Part shown: positions 34,287-41,854 of the stretch, piece after piece
How the letters are laid out: each line of letters begins with the position of its first letter
Position numbering within the stretch: the first letter of the stretch is position 1
Source: an uncultured Acidimicrobiales bacterium
GTDB lineage: Bacteria > Actinomycetota > Acidimicrobiia > Acidimicrobiales > SHLQ01
Assembly: GCA_938084885.1 (NCBI GenBank)
Contig: CALKGG010000069.1
Span: 1 to 41,876 of the forward strand
Direction of reading: 5' to 3'
Length of the DNA: 41,876 nt
Program-made: the position numbers and the translations under genes
The notes under the pieces: model-generated
Told to the model about the DNA's origin: nothing
The model's database searches: none
Seen by the model: only the letters and a program-made list of their open reading frames with translations

Positions 34287-35726
34287 ATGCGTACGCGGAG
34301 CTGGCTTACGTCAGGTATTGCAGCGATGCTGCTCACGGCGGGCATTGTGCTCGGCGTGGGTGTGAGTGCCGGAGTCGACGCTGACGAAGCGCAAGCACTG
34401 ACCCCGACCCCGACCATTCAAGAGACTGCTCGTCTCCTCGGCTACATGTGGGGCGATGGCGAGCAAATTGGCGGCGGTGTTTGGGATGTCAACGGCCCAA
34501 GCGGAACATCCAGCCTCATCGAAGAGTTGATCGAGCGTCATGGTGGCACGTTTGTTGATCGTGGCCGTTTGCACTTCAGACTGCCCGCCCCATATGACTG
34601 GGACGAGTGGATCACCGGACTTCCAGATGATTCGTCGACGGTTCGCGCTGCTGTGCAGAACCCACACTTCCTCGCTGCGGTACTCGAGACCGAAGCTTCC
34701 GTCGGCGGCCAGATCTACGATCAGAGCGCGTGTTGCGTAAACGGCTACACCGTTGGACGCCTTACCGAGCTCCGCGATTTGCTGCGGTCATCGGGGTATT
34801 CAACGGCATCGGTTGCGTTGTTCGCAAACCCAAATAGCGGTCGAGTCACGGTGGCTGCTTCACAGTGGGACGACATGCGCCGAGATCTCCGCTTTGTCTG
34901 CCCGGCGTTGAACTCCGACATCCGCATTCCCGGAGGCACCAACCTCGACCGCTACGGCAACCTCCTGTGGATTGGATCAGGGTCGCCTTGGGCCGATGTC
35001 ATCCGGACCGACTGCACGAGGGGCTCTGCGGTTCCCGACGCTCGTCCGCAGGCGGGTAGCTGTTCGATGTCGCTCCAGGGCGACAAGCTTCGGCTCGACT
35101 GGACCTACACCCGCGGCGACGTGGTCATTCGCGTCAATGGAGACTTTCGAGCCACCGTCTCGGGCCGTGACCGTTCATGGACTGGATCTGTCGGGGGTGG
35201 CAATCACAACGCCACGATTCGCGTCTTCTCATTCGGGACACAAACCACTGCAGACTGCGGCGCCACAAACCGGAACGGCGAAGCAACCCCGGTGGGCGGA
35301 TGTGTGGCCACTGCTGCGGGAAGTTCGGTCGCACTCGATTGGAACAATGTCGGAGCATCTTCATATTCGGTTCGCCGAAATGGCAAGTGGGTAAAGACTG
35401 TGACCAGCACGTCGACTACCGCACGCGGCTCGACAGGCGACGCGTGGATCATTCGCTATCGACAAGCAAACGGAACAGTCGTCGACGTGAGCTGTTCGTC
35501 TGCTGCTGGCGACACGAGTCCGTGCTCGATCACAAACCGGGACCGCGGTGTACGCGTCGATTGGGATGGCGTCGATGGAATCGACGACTATCAGGTTCGC
35601 CGAAACGGCGCATGGATCGGCGAAGCAACCGGTGCCAGTCGTTTCGATGACCTGTCGGGTTCGGTGAACGACGACTACGAGATTCGCTACTTCGTTCGAG
35701 GGAACCGTCGATCCATCAGCTGCTAA
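34287..35726 (+). CDS. Secreted protein with LAGLIDADG-like domain and beta-repeat tail
   Basis: A 479-residue protein with a clear signal peptide (basic start, hydrophobic 8-28, Ala-rich cleavage zone). Residues about 45-205 resemble a LAGLIDADG endonuclease/WhiA-like fold: a first motif ARLLGYMWGDG (48-58) and a second FLAAVLETEASVGG (128-141), each followed by beta-strand and helical elements in the usual order, including TVGRLTELRDLLRSSGY. The catalytic Asp is kept in motif 1 (GDG) but replaced by Glu in motif 2. Cys149, Cys150 and Cys205 suggest disulfides. From about residue 255 come three short beta-rich units, the last two with a (S/D)Y(S/Q)VRRNG(K/A)W motif, each bounded by Cys. Nuclease activity cannot be assumed; the fold assignment is mine, by motif. 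Confidence 0.7.
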   Translation: MRTRSWLTSGIAAMLLTAGIVLGVGVSAGVDADEAQALTPTPTIQETARLLGYMWGDGEQIGGGVWDVNGPSGTSSLIEELIERHGGTFVDRGRLHFRLPAPYDWDEWITGLPDDSSTVRAAVQNPHFLAAVLETEASVGGQIYDQSACCVNGYTVGRLTELRDLLRSSGYSTASVALFANPNSGRVTVAASQWDDMRRDLRFVCPALNSDIRIPGGTNLDRYGNLLWIGSGSPWADVIRTDCTRGSAVPDARPQAGSCSMSLQGDKLRLDWTYTRGDVVIRVNGDFRATVSGRDRSWTGSVGGGNHNATIRVFSFGTQTTADCGATNRNGEATPVGGCVATAAGSSVALDWNNVGASSYSVRRNGKWVKTVTSTSTTARGSTGDAWIIRYRQANGTVVDVSCSSAAGDTSPCSITNRDRGVRVDWDGVDGIDDYQVRRNGAWIGEATGASRFDDLSGSVNDDYEIRYFVRGNRRSISC

Positions 35727-35766
35727 CACCGCTCGCCTCGGCGCTGCTCGGCTTGTGCCTGGCGGG

Positions 35767-36609
35767 CTACTTCAGGAACTTCGACGTCGTGTTGTCGGCG
35801 AGAACCTTGCCATTGGTCTGGCACGTTGCGCAGTAGTTAACCGAGTACTTCACGTAGGCGACCTCGCGAATCGTGTCGTCGCAGTCAGGGCAAGGCTCCC
35901 CGGTCTTGTTGTGCACAGCGGACGGGCGCTTCTTCGAGGCGACGATCTCTGTTTGCGAACGCTCGAAATCGAGTGACGTATCGATGCAGGCACCGATCGC
36001 CGAGTGCAGCGCCCCCACCTGATCGGTGGTGAGTTTCGATGTGGTAGCGAACGGCGAAATCTTGGCGTGATGACACACGTCGTTGGCGAGTCTTCGCCCG
36101 AGGCCAGCAATGATGCCCTGACGTCGGAGCAGCCCGTGTATGCGCATGGAGTGATCGCTTAGAATTTCGGCGAGTAGATCAGGGTCGATGGCATCGGCGT
36201 TTGGCCCGAGCTTCGATAGAGGTTCGACCGTCTCGATGTCCGTCGAGTTGTCGAACAACCAAATGCCGGCGCGTTTGTCGCTACCAGCTTCGGTGAGCAG
36301 CAGCGCCGTGCCGTCGTCGAATGTCCAACGCGCTTGTCCGCCGCGAGGTTTCGCTGTTTGTTTCTCGTCGGGTCGGAGTCGTCCTCCCTGCATGAGGTGG
36401 ATGAGAAACGTGACCTCATCGAAGTTCAGCTGGAGGTACTTCCCTCGGGTCGTGACCGAACGGAGTGTCTGCCCGTGAGCAATCGATGGGTCGGGGGCAA
36501 ACGTCTTGAGTACATAGAAGGTGATCGGGCGGAAGGCGGTGAGCGTCTTTCCCGACCAGTCCGCTTCGAGACGTTCGGCGTGCGCTTGGATCTCACCAAT
36601 CTCGGGCAT
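35767..36609 (-). CDS. Fpg/Nei-family DNA glycosylase, divergent
   Basis: A 280-residue base-excision-repair glycosylase/lyase. The N-terminus MPEIGE keeps the catalytic P2 and E3 of the family, K57 in TRGKYLQLNF corresponds to the conserved beta-lobe Lys, and a four-Cys zinc finger is intact at the C-terminus (C240, C243, C260, C263). The helix-two-turn-helix segment reads GLGRRLANDVCHHAKISP, where Fpg and Nei normally have a conserved Asn (GIGN.YADE); here it is Arg, so lesion or DNA recognition may differ. It is probably one of several paralogues. It is convergent with the secreted LAGLIDADG-like gene and followed on the same strand, 11 bp away, by an SCP2 gene transcribed first. Confidence 0.88.
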   Translation of the reverse strand: MPEIGEIQAHAERLEADWSGKTLTAFRPITFYVLKTFAPDPSIAHGQTLRSVTTRGKYLQLNFDEVTFLIHLMQGGRLRPDEKQTAKPRGGQARWTFDDGTALLLTEAGSDKRAGIWLFDNSTDIETVEPLSKLGPNADAIDPDLLAEILSDHSMRIHGLLRRQGIIAGLGRRLANDVCHHAKISPFATTSKLTTDQVGALHSAIGACIDTSLDFERSQTEIVASKKRPSAVHNKTGEPCPDCDDTIREVAYVKYSVNYCATCQTNGKVLADNTTSKFLK

Positions 36610-36620
36610 GCGCGACCTCG

Positions 36621-36995
36621 TTAGCCCTGCGGTTGCGCTGCCAGGAGGCTGCCGAGAAGCGGGCCATGTTCGATCAGCTTCGCGACGTCACCATCGACCG
36701 AAAGGCGCCCGGTGAGAAATGCGCCTTGCGCGTGCAAGCTGCCGTCTCGAAGGGCTTGAGCTGTCGCTGCGTCTTGTTTGATCGTGACATCTGGTGTCTG
36801 TGCTGGGCCCGAGTGCACTGAGGCTATTCCTGAGCGCAGCACGAGGTGATAGTGCCCGACGGTCGCGCCGTGTTCGGTAATCAGCTGCTCGATCGTTAGA
36901 TCGACGTCCTCGCCGATCTGGCTGCCATCGACAAATGCGATCGCTCTCGCGGTGTGTGCTGCATACTCGTCGAGCTGGCCGTGCTCCATATGCAT
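36621..36995 (-). CDS. SCP2-like sterol/lipid-carrier domain protein
   Basis: A 124-residue protein from ATG 36995 (or 36989); the longer frame reading in from 37385 is antisense to the next gene and rejected. The fold pattern fits a single SCP2 domain: TIEQLITEHGATVGHYHLVLRSG, the central DVTIKQDAATAQALRDGSL segment and the helical end GRLSVDGDVAKLIEHGPLLG, where SCP2 proteins typically read G.l.i.Gd...l..l. It probably binds a hydrophobic ligand such as a fatty acyl-CoA or sterol. It is divergent from the lipocalin-like gene with only 25 bp between starts, so the two promoters must overlap. Confidence 0.8.
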   Translation of the reverse strand: MHMEHGQLDEYAAHTARAIAFVDGSQIGEDVDLTIEQLITEHGATVGHYHLVLRSGIASVHSGPAQTPDVTIKQDAATAQALRDGSLHAQGAFLTGRLSVDGDVAKLIEHGPLLGSLLAAQPQG

Positions 36996-37020
36996 AGTCT
37001 GCCCTATCGTTGGTCTCGTT

Positions 37021-37839
37021 GTGACCTCCACTGACCCATTGGCAAATTCGAGCCCCGTCGGCTCCGAGAACCTGCACGAGAGCAACGGGCATCCGGGCTG
37101 GGTCGAGGTGTTCGACAATTGGTTCGTCATACCCGGGGAGCAGGCTGGCGGGTATGTCCGGTTGACCATTCGGCCGCACGATTCCATGTGTTGGTATTGG
37201 GGTTCGCTAATCGGCCTTGGCGGCAGGTCGTTGGTGACGGTGCTCGCCGACGACCTGCCCTTGCCAAATGGACGATCGATGGAGCTTCGAGGGCCAGGGA
37301 TTTGGACCGAAACCACCGTGCTTCGACCGTTCGAACACCTCACGACCGACCTCGAAGCGTTCGGAGTGTCGATCGAACATCCCACCGATGTCTGGACCGG
37401 GGCCTACGGCGATCGCGTGGCGGTCGGGTTCGAATTCGACTGGGACACTGATGGGGCGCCAGGTCCGTCGCCGGTCACGGGAACCACCGGCTATCGGTTG
37501 GTCGGAAAGATGCACGGCGAGCTCCTGCTCGACGAGAGCAAGTGGGAACTCGTTGGCATTGGCGTTCGCGATCACTGGTGGGGAGTTCCCGATGAGACGT
37601 CCTCGTGGAACGCATGGGCGAGTCGTGATGGCGAGCTTGTTCACTCAGACGGGGGCCCGCTCGATACGAGCGATGAGGGAGTCGACATCAACGCCATCGT
37701 TGGTGGCTTGCCGGTTGGCGAGGTCTACCCCGGGCTTCGCGTCGCCGGTTGGGCGCCAGCGGGTGGGGCGGGCAAACGGCATGCACGTGCGCTACTCGTC
37801 GACGAACGCGGCGGCGGTTGGCTCGAGATCATTCGATAG
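37021..37839 (+). CDS. AttH/CrtC-like (lipocalin-type) hypothetical protein
   Basis: About 272 residues from GTG 37021; the frame from 36952 runs back into the SCP2 promoter and is less likely. The protein is beta-rich throughout, with many Trp, Asp and Gly. The segment WELVGIGVRDHWWGVPD (around 180-196) matches the RDHSWG hallmark of AttH/carotenoid-hydratase-like and DUF7064/7065-type proteins, which have two lipocalin-like beta-barrels and often sit in steroid or lipid catabolism loci. TATCGT at 37005-37010 is a possible -10 box. Pairing with an SCP2 gene fits a role with hydrophobic metabolites. No catalytic function can be assigned. Confidence 0.6.
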   Translation: MTSTDPLANSSPVGSENLHESNGHPGWVEVFDNWFVIPGEQAGGYVRLTIRPHDSMCWYWGSLIGLGGRSLVTVLADDLPLPNGRSMELRGPGIWTETTVLRPFEHLTTDLEAFGVSIEHPTDVWTGAYGDRVAVGFEFDWDTDGAPGPSPVTGTTGYRLVGKMHGELLLDESKWELVGIGVRDHWWGVPDETSSWNAWASRDGELVHSDGGPLDTSDEGVDINAIVGGLPVGEVYPGLRVAGWAPAGGAGKRHARALLVDERGGGWLEIIR

Positions 37840-37917
37840 CGAGCCGTGGTCTGGCGCTCCCCGGTTCTGGCTCCCGGATTTCCGAAAAGTACGCACCGCA
37901 CAAATCAGCCTGCTTGA

Positions 37918-38301
37918 ATGAACGGTATGGAGTGCGGTCGCAAGATTGATGTCATCGATGAATGGCATCTACTTGAGATTTTGGAGACGATGGTAGAACT
38001 CCTGGTCGAGACACGTGGTGCATACGGTGTGGTCACCGTCGACGAACCCGAGTTTATGCAGGTCATGGCATTCGACGATGGTGCGCTTCGAGTGGAGAGC
38101 TCGGCGAGCGACAAGGTCTTCGCTGCCGACCTGGGCTTCAACGAACGGGTCGAGGAGTACGAGCACATCGCAGCGGCGACTATCCCGGCGTCGTGGCCAG
38201 CGAGAGTCAAGATGGTCGCAAAGACCATGGCGGTTCTCGCGGTCGAGGTGCATCAGGTGCAGTTTCCGACCAGCCTCGAGTTCCAGCTCGACCATGCGTA
38301 G
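37918..38301 (+). CDS. Small conserved-looking protein, possibly TY-Chap/YbjN-like
   Basis: A 127-residue acidic protein with ATG at 37918 or 37927. The order helix - strand (FMQVMAFDDGALRVESS) - acidic helices, with a buried Trp in ASWPARVKMV, loosely resembles the YbjN/TY-Chap chaperone-like domain of actinobacteria; I am not certain. No signal peptide or membrane segment. It ends 5 bp before the convergent stop of the DUF368 gene. No function is deducible. Confidence 0.5.
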   Translation: MNGMECGRKIDVIDEWHLLEILETMVELLVETRGAYGVVTVDEPEFMQVMAFDDGALRVESSASDKVFAADLGFNERVEEYEHIAAATIPASWPARVKMVAKTMAVLAVEVHQVQFPTSLEFQLDHA

Positions 38302-38305
38302 AAGA

Positions 38306-39235
38306 TCAGGCGTCGACCGTCTCTGGCGCTGGCGACTCGCTCTTGGGCTGTGCCATCGCGCTGACCGCAACGACGACCACGGCGGACACGACCGCAGCAA
38401 TGACCGCACCCACCCACGGAGCGCCGTTGGGAAGTTCGAGGCCAGTGCCCGGGATGATCTCTTCGGGTTCGATAATTCCTACGCCGTTCGGCCACGGCCA
38501 AAGGACGCGTAGCGACCCGAACATCAGGCCAATCAGTACGGCCATCACGGTGTCGTGGTACGTCTCGAGCAGGTGATTGAGTAGCGACGAAAAGAGGGCG
38601 AGACCAATGATGGCGCCGATGCCGACAAGCGCAATGTCGCCAATGATGCGCTCGTCTACGGCGTTGAGCACGGCGGCGTACATGCCGATCATCAAGAGAA
38701 TGAATGATCCCGAGATGCCGGGGAGGATGAGCGCACAGACGGCGAGCGCTCCGGACCCAATCAGCATGAGCGCGCTGGGATCGGCGACTGGGCCGGACTG
38801 AAATCCAAGAAAGATGAACACGGCGACCGCAACAACAGCAACGATCGCGCCGTGGGCTGAAGTGGGTGACTTGAGCAGGCTGCGAGCAACCACAATGGAG
38901 CCAATCACGAGACCAAAGAACAGTCCAGCCATGGTTTCGGGGAAGTCGTGGAGTGCGTCTTCAATGATGCCCGAGAGCAGCAGGACGGCGCTAAAGACGC
39001 CGGTTACGAGTGGGATGAGGAAGAGCCAGTTGACGGCTTTCATTCCGTCGACGAACCCCCCGACGTCGCCCTTCACTAGCTTGCCGAGCGCCTTTGAGCC
39101 GGTGCTCACGGCGGTGATCAAGTCTCCATAGATGCCGAGGATGAGCGCGACCGTGCCTCCCGAGACCCCGGGAACAACATCGGACGCTCCCATAAGGAAG
39201 CCCCGAACGTATTGGCTGAGAACGCGTGTAATCAT
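38306..39235 (-). CDS. DUF368 membrane protein, polyprenyl-phosphate translocase (PopT-like)
   Basis: A 309-residue polytopic membrane protein from ATG 39235; the frame from 39529 has an unmatched 98-residue extension. The N-terminal FLMGASDVVPGVSGGTVALILGIY is the DUF368 hallmark, and its inverted counterpart ALILPGISGSFILLMIGMY occurs in the second half, so the protein is a two-fold pseudo-repeat with about 9-10 helices. DUF368 proteins (PopT) have been shown to flip undecaprenyl phosphate back across the membrane for reuse in wall and polysaccharide synthesis. Here it could serve the glycan genes of this window as well as peptidoglycan. The acidic Pro/Glu end is cytoplasmic or disordered. 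Confidence 0.88.
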   Translation of the reverse strand: MITRVLSQYVRGFLMGASDVVPGVSGGTVALILGIYGDLITAVSTGSKALGKLVKGDVGGFVDGMKAVNWLFLIPLVTGVFSAVLLLSGIIEDALHDFPETMAGLFFGLVIGSIVVARSLLKSPTSAHGAIVAVVAVAVFIFLGFQSGPVADPSALMLIGSGALAVCALILPGISGSFILLMIGMYAAVLNAVDERIIGDIALVGIGAIIGLALFSSLLNHLLETYHDTVMAVLIGLMFGSLRVLWPWPNGVGIIEPEEIIPGTGLELPNGAPWVGAVIAAVVSAVVVVAVSAMAQPKSESPAPETVDA

Positions 39236-39243
39236 CAGTGAAA

Positions 39244-39249
39244 ACTCTA
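39244..39249 (-). promoter_or_regulatory. -10-like TAGAGT before the DUF368 gene
   Basis: On the minus strand TAGAGT is followed by 8 nt and then ATG at 39235. No ribosome site is present, giving another leaderless-type start in this window. Confidence 0.4.
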
Positions 39250-39282
39250 TCGGCACGCCATAGTGAGAATGTGATTCATTCG

Positions 39283-40152
39283 ATGCCTGAAACTCCGGGG
39301 CTTCAGCACCGCACTCGACCCGTTGCACATGGAGCCATATCGCTGCACACCGAATCACTGCTACCCGCCGGTGGCGTGCGTGATTCACCCGTGGTGCTTC
39401 TTTCAGAAGCCGAAGAGCCCAGCAGTCGATGGCCAATCGAATTGCTGAGTTCGCTGGCGGAGCGCACCGGCGGTGCAGTGTGGTTCGACACCCGCGATAT
39501 CGGTCGTAGTTCGTGGGTCGATGAGCCATACGACATCATCGACCTCATGGCCGATGCGCTGACCGTGATGGACGCCCACGACGTGGGGAGTGCCCACTTG
39601 GTGGGCCGCGGTATGGGCGGCCAGATCGCGCAACAACTCGCGCTGGCGCTGCCCGATCGAGTGAGCTCGCTCACGCTGATCAGCTCGACTCCTGGCCGCC
39701 GAGAAGAGTTTGGGATGCCCGAAGAGTGGCTCGTCGACAAGATGAGCGAGCGGCTCTTCGCCGAACCTCCGACCGACCCACACGAGTTGGCCGAGTGGAT
39801 GGTCCAGCAACTCGAATGGTTCAACGGGCCGGTCTTCCCGTTCGACCGTGATGCTGCCTTAGCTCGTGCTGCGAGCGAAATCGATCACGGGTGGCGAGGG
39901 CCGAACGGCCACGGCACAGCGGTCGTGGACGCCCCCGACATCGTCGATTTTCTCGGCAACCTCCTCGTGCCAGCGCTCGTTCTTCATGGAACGAGTGATC
40001 CGGTGTATCCAGTCGAACATGGACAAGGGCTGGCCGATCGCATACCGAACGCCGAGCTCGTGTTGATCGAAGGCATGGGCCACGAGCTGCCCACGAGCTT
40101 CGTGCCACAGCTCGTGTCGCTCTTCGAAGAACGGATTCTCGCCGGGCAATAA
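39283..40152 (+). CDS. Alpha/beta-hydrolase-fold protein with Gly at the nucleophile position
   Basis: About 289 residues from ATG 39283; GTG 39271 is possible. The fold is clear: WFDTRDIGRSSW (oxyanion-loop region), then the nucleophile elbow VGRGMGGQIAQQLAL, the acid D239 in LHGTSDPVYP and H267 in EGMGHELP. In active relatives the elbow reads GxSxGG; here the middle residue is Gly110 (codon GGT), so the serine nucleophile is absent although acid and His remain. Serine loss by one base change (AGT to GGT) is possible. Some fold members act without a nucleophile, for example as cofactor-independent dioxygenases or ligand-binding proteins. It is divergent from the DUF368 gene with 47 bp between starts and upstream of an acyl-CoA-ligase-like gene. 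Confidence 0.85.
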   Translation: MPETPGLQHRTRPVAHGAISLHTESLLPAGGVRDSPVVLLSEAEEPSSRWPIELLSSLAERTGGAVWFDTRDIGRSSWVDEPYDIIDLMADALTVMDAHDVGSAHLVGRGMGGQIAQQLALALPDRVSSLTLISSTPGRREEFGMPEEWLVDKMSERLFAEPPTDPHELAEWMVQQLEWFNGPVFPFDRDAALARAASEIDHGWRGPNGHGTAVVDAPDIVDFLGNLLVPALVLHGTSDPVYPVEHGQGLADRIPNAELVLIEGMGHELPTSFVPQLVSLFEERILAGQ

Positions 40153-40277
40153 CGTCGTTGCTGAGGCCCCGATTGCGTCTCGTCTGGCTAACCCTGACTT
40201 GGACTGCGTCGCTAGGTGAGACGGTTGACACATCGGCGTCTACACTCGTGCCACCGCCCAACGAGAGTGAGCCTCAC

Positions 40278-41822
40278 GTGTACACATCAAATCTCCCCGA
40301 CGTCGAGATTCCCTCAGGCATTTCGATTACCGACTACACGCTACGAATGGCAGACGAGCTCGGCGATAAGCCAGCGATGATCGATGGCCCGAGCGGCCGA
40401 ACGCAAACGTTCGCCGAACTAAAACAGGGCATTCAGCTGATCGCTGGCGCGCTCGCCGAGCGGGGATTCGGACCTGGCAGCACGCTCGGGATTATGGCCC
40501 CCAACATTCCCGAGTACGCCTCCTTTTTCCATGGCGCTGCCTACGCCGGGGGCACGGTCACGACGATCAACCCCACCTACACCGCCGGAGAGGTTCGCCA
40601 CCAACTGCTCGACTCTGGAGCAACGATTCTCGTGACGATCAGCATGTTCCTCGACGTTGCCCGAGAAGCAGCGGAAGGAACGTCGGTGACCGAGCTCGTC
40701 TCGATCGACCCGGTCGACGGCGTATCGTCGATGTTCGACTTTCTCGCCAGCCCACCGCTGACCGAGCAAGTTCCCGTCGATACCGATTCTGTACCCGTCG
40801 TACTGCCGTACTCATCGGGAACTACCGGCAAAAGCAAGGGCGTCGTCCTTAGCCACGACAACCTCACCGCCAACATCGAACAGTGCAAGCACGTCCTGAA
40901 CTACGGCCAGAACGACGTCGCGCTCGCGATCCTGCCGTTCTTCCACATCTACGGGATGCAAGTCCTAATGAACGGCCTGCTCGCCAACGGCGTAACGATC
41001 GTGACGATGCCCCGCTTCGACCTCGAACAAGCGCTCACCGTAATTCAAGACCACAAAGTCTCGTGGTTCTTCGCGGTCCCACCAATCGTGCTGGCGCTCG
41101 CCAAGCACCCGCTCGTCGATGACTACGACACCGACTCGCTTACCGTCGTGTTCTCCGGAGCCGCCCCGCTTTCGGGCGAGCTCGGTGAGGAAGCCGCTGC
41201 ACGGCTTGGATGCTCGGTAATCCAGGGCTACGGCATGACCGAGCTCTCCCCGGTCTCGCACGCCACCATCCCCGGGGAAGGCAAAGCCGGTTCGTCGGGC
41301 ATCACCGTGTCAAACACCGAATGCCGGATCGTTGGCCCAGAAGGCAATGATCTGGCTGTCGACGAAGATGGCGAGCTGTGGATTCGTGGCCCGCAGGTGA
41401 TGAAGGGCTACCTCAACAACGAGGAAGCAACCGCCGCCACGATCGACGAAGACGGATGGCTGCACACCGGCGACGTTGCCCACTTCGATAGCGACGGCCA
41501 CATCTACATCGTCGATCGCATCAAGGAACTCATCAAATACAAGGGCTTCCAAGTGCCGCCAGCCGAGCTCGAAGGCCTGCTCCTCACCCACCCCGCAATA
41601 GCCGATTCGGCAGTCATTGGCATTCCCGACGACGAAGCCGGAGAGATCCCGAAGGCATTCGTTACGTTGAAGCCGGGCGCAGCGGCGACCGCCGAAGAGA
41701 TCCAAGAGTTCGTGGCTGGTCAGGTGGCCAGTTACAAGCAGGTACGCATCCTCGAGTTCATCGATGAAATTCCAAAGTCGGCGTCCGGCAAGATCCTGCG
41801 CCGCGAGCTTCGCGACCGATAG
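40278..41822 (+). CDS. AMP-dependent acyl-CoA synthetase, 4-coumarate-CoA-ligase-like
   Basis: About 514 residues from GTG 40278, chosen because the family-like sequence begins VYTSNLPDVEIPSGIS; GTG 40248 is possible and the ATG/TTG further upstream is unlikely. Adenylate-forming motifs are complete: P-loop YSSGTTGKSKG (A3), IQGYGMTELSPVSH (A5), WLHTGDVAHFD (A7), DRIKELIKYKGFQVPPAELE (A8) and the catalytic Lys of A10 in PKSASGKILRREL (K505). It activates a carboxylic acid as acyl-AMP and then acyl-CoA. Similarity to plant 4CL is structural; a fatty or aromatic acid substrate is equally possible. It follows the nucleophile-less hydrolase by 125 bp and ends inside its own terminator stem. Confidence 0.92.
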   Translation: MYTSNLPDVEIPSGISITDYTLRMADELGDKPAMIDGPSGRTQTFAELKQGIQLIAGALAERGFGPGSTLGIMAPNIPEYASFFHGAAYAGGTVTTINPTYTAGEVRHQLLDSGATILVTISMFLDVAREAAEGTSVTELVSIDPVDGVSSMFDFLASPPLTEQVPVDTDSVPVVLPYSSGTTGKSKGVVLSHDNLTANIEQCKHVLNYGQNDVALAILPFFHIYGMQVLMNGLLANGVTIVTMPRFDLEQALTVIQDHKVSWFFAVPPIVLALAKHPLVDDYDTDSLTVVFSGAAPLSGELGEEAAARLGCSVIQGYGMTELSPVSHATIPGEGKAGSSGITVSNTECRIVGPEGNDLAVDEDGELWIRGPQVMKGYLNNEEATAATIDEDGWLHTGDVAHFDSDGHIYIVDRIKELIKYKGFQVPPAELEGLLLTHPAIADSAVIGIPDDEAGEIPKAFVTLKPGAAATAEEIQEFVAGQVASYKQVRILEFIDEIPKSASGKILRRELRDR

Positions 41823-41854
41823 GAGAAGGGCTTCGCCCCGATTTTCTCCTATCG
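41817..41854 (+). terminator. Intrinsic terminator overlapping the acyl-CoA synthetase stop codon
   Basis: CGATAGGAGAA (41817-41827) pairs perfectly with TTCTCCTATCG (41844-41854). An inner GGGC-TTC-GCCC hairpin lies between the arms, making an extended stem. The TAG stop (41820-41822) is inside the left arm. Confidence 0.75.

Noticed and set aside
34287-34910. Reading the LAGLIDADG-like region as an active homing endonuclease or an intein
   Set aside because: There is a signal peptide, no splicing-domain motifs, no host protein being split, and one catalytic Asp is changed to Glu.
40225-40246. Promoter TTGACA/TACACT before the acyl-CoA synthetase gene
   Set aside because: The two boxes look good singly but are only 10 bp apart, too close for a sigma-70-type promoter.
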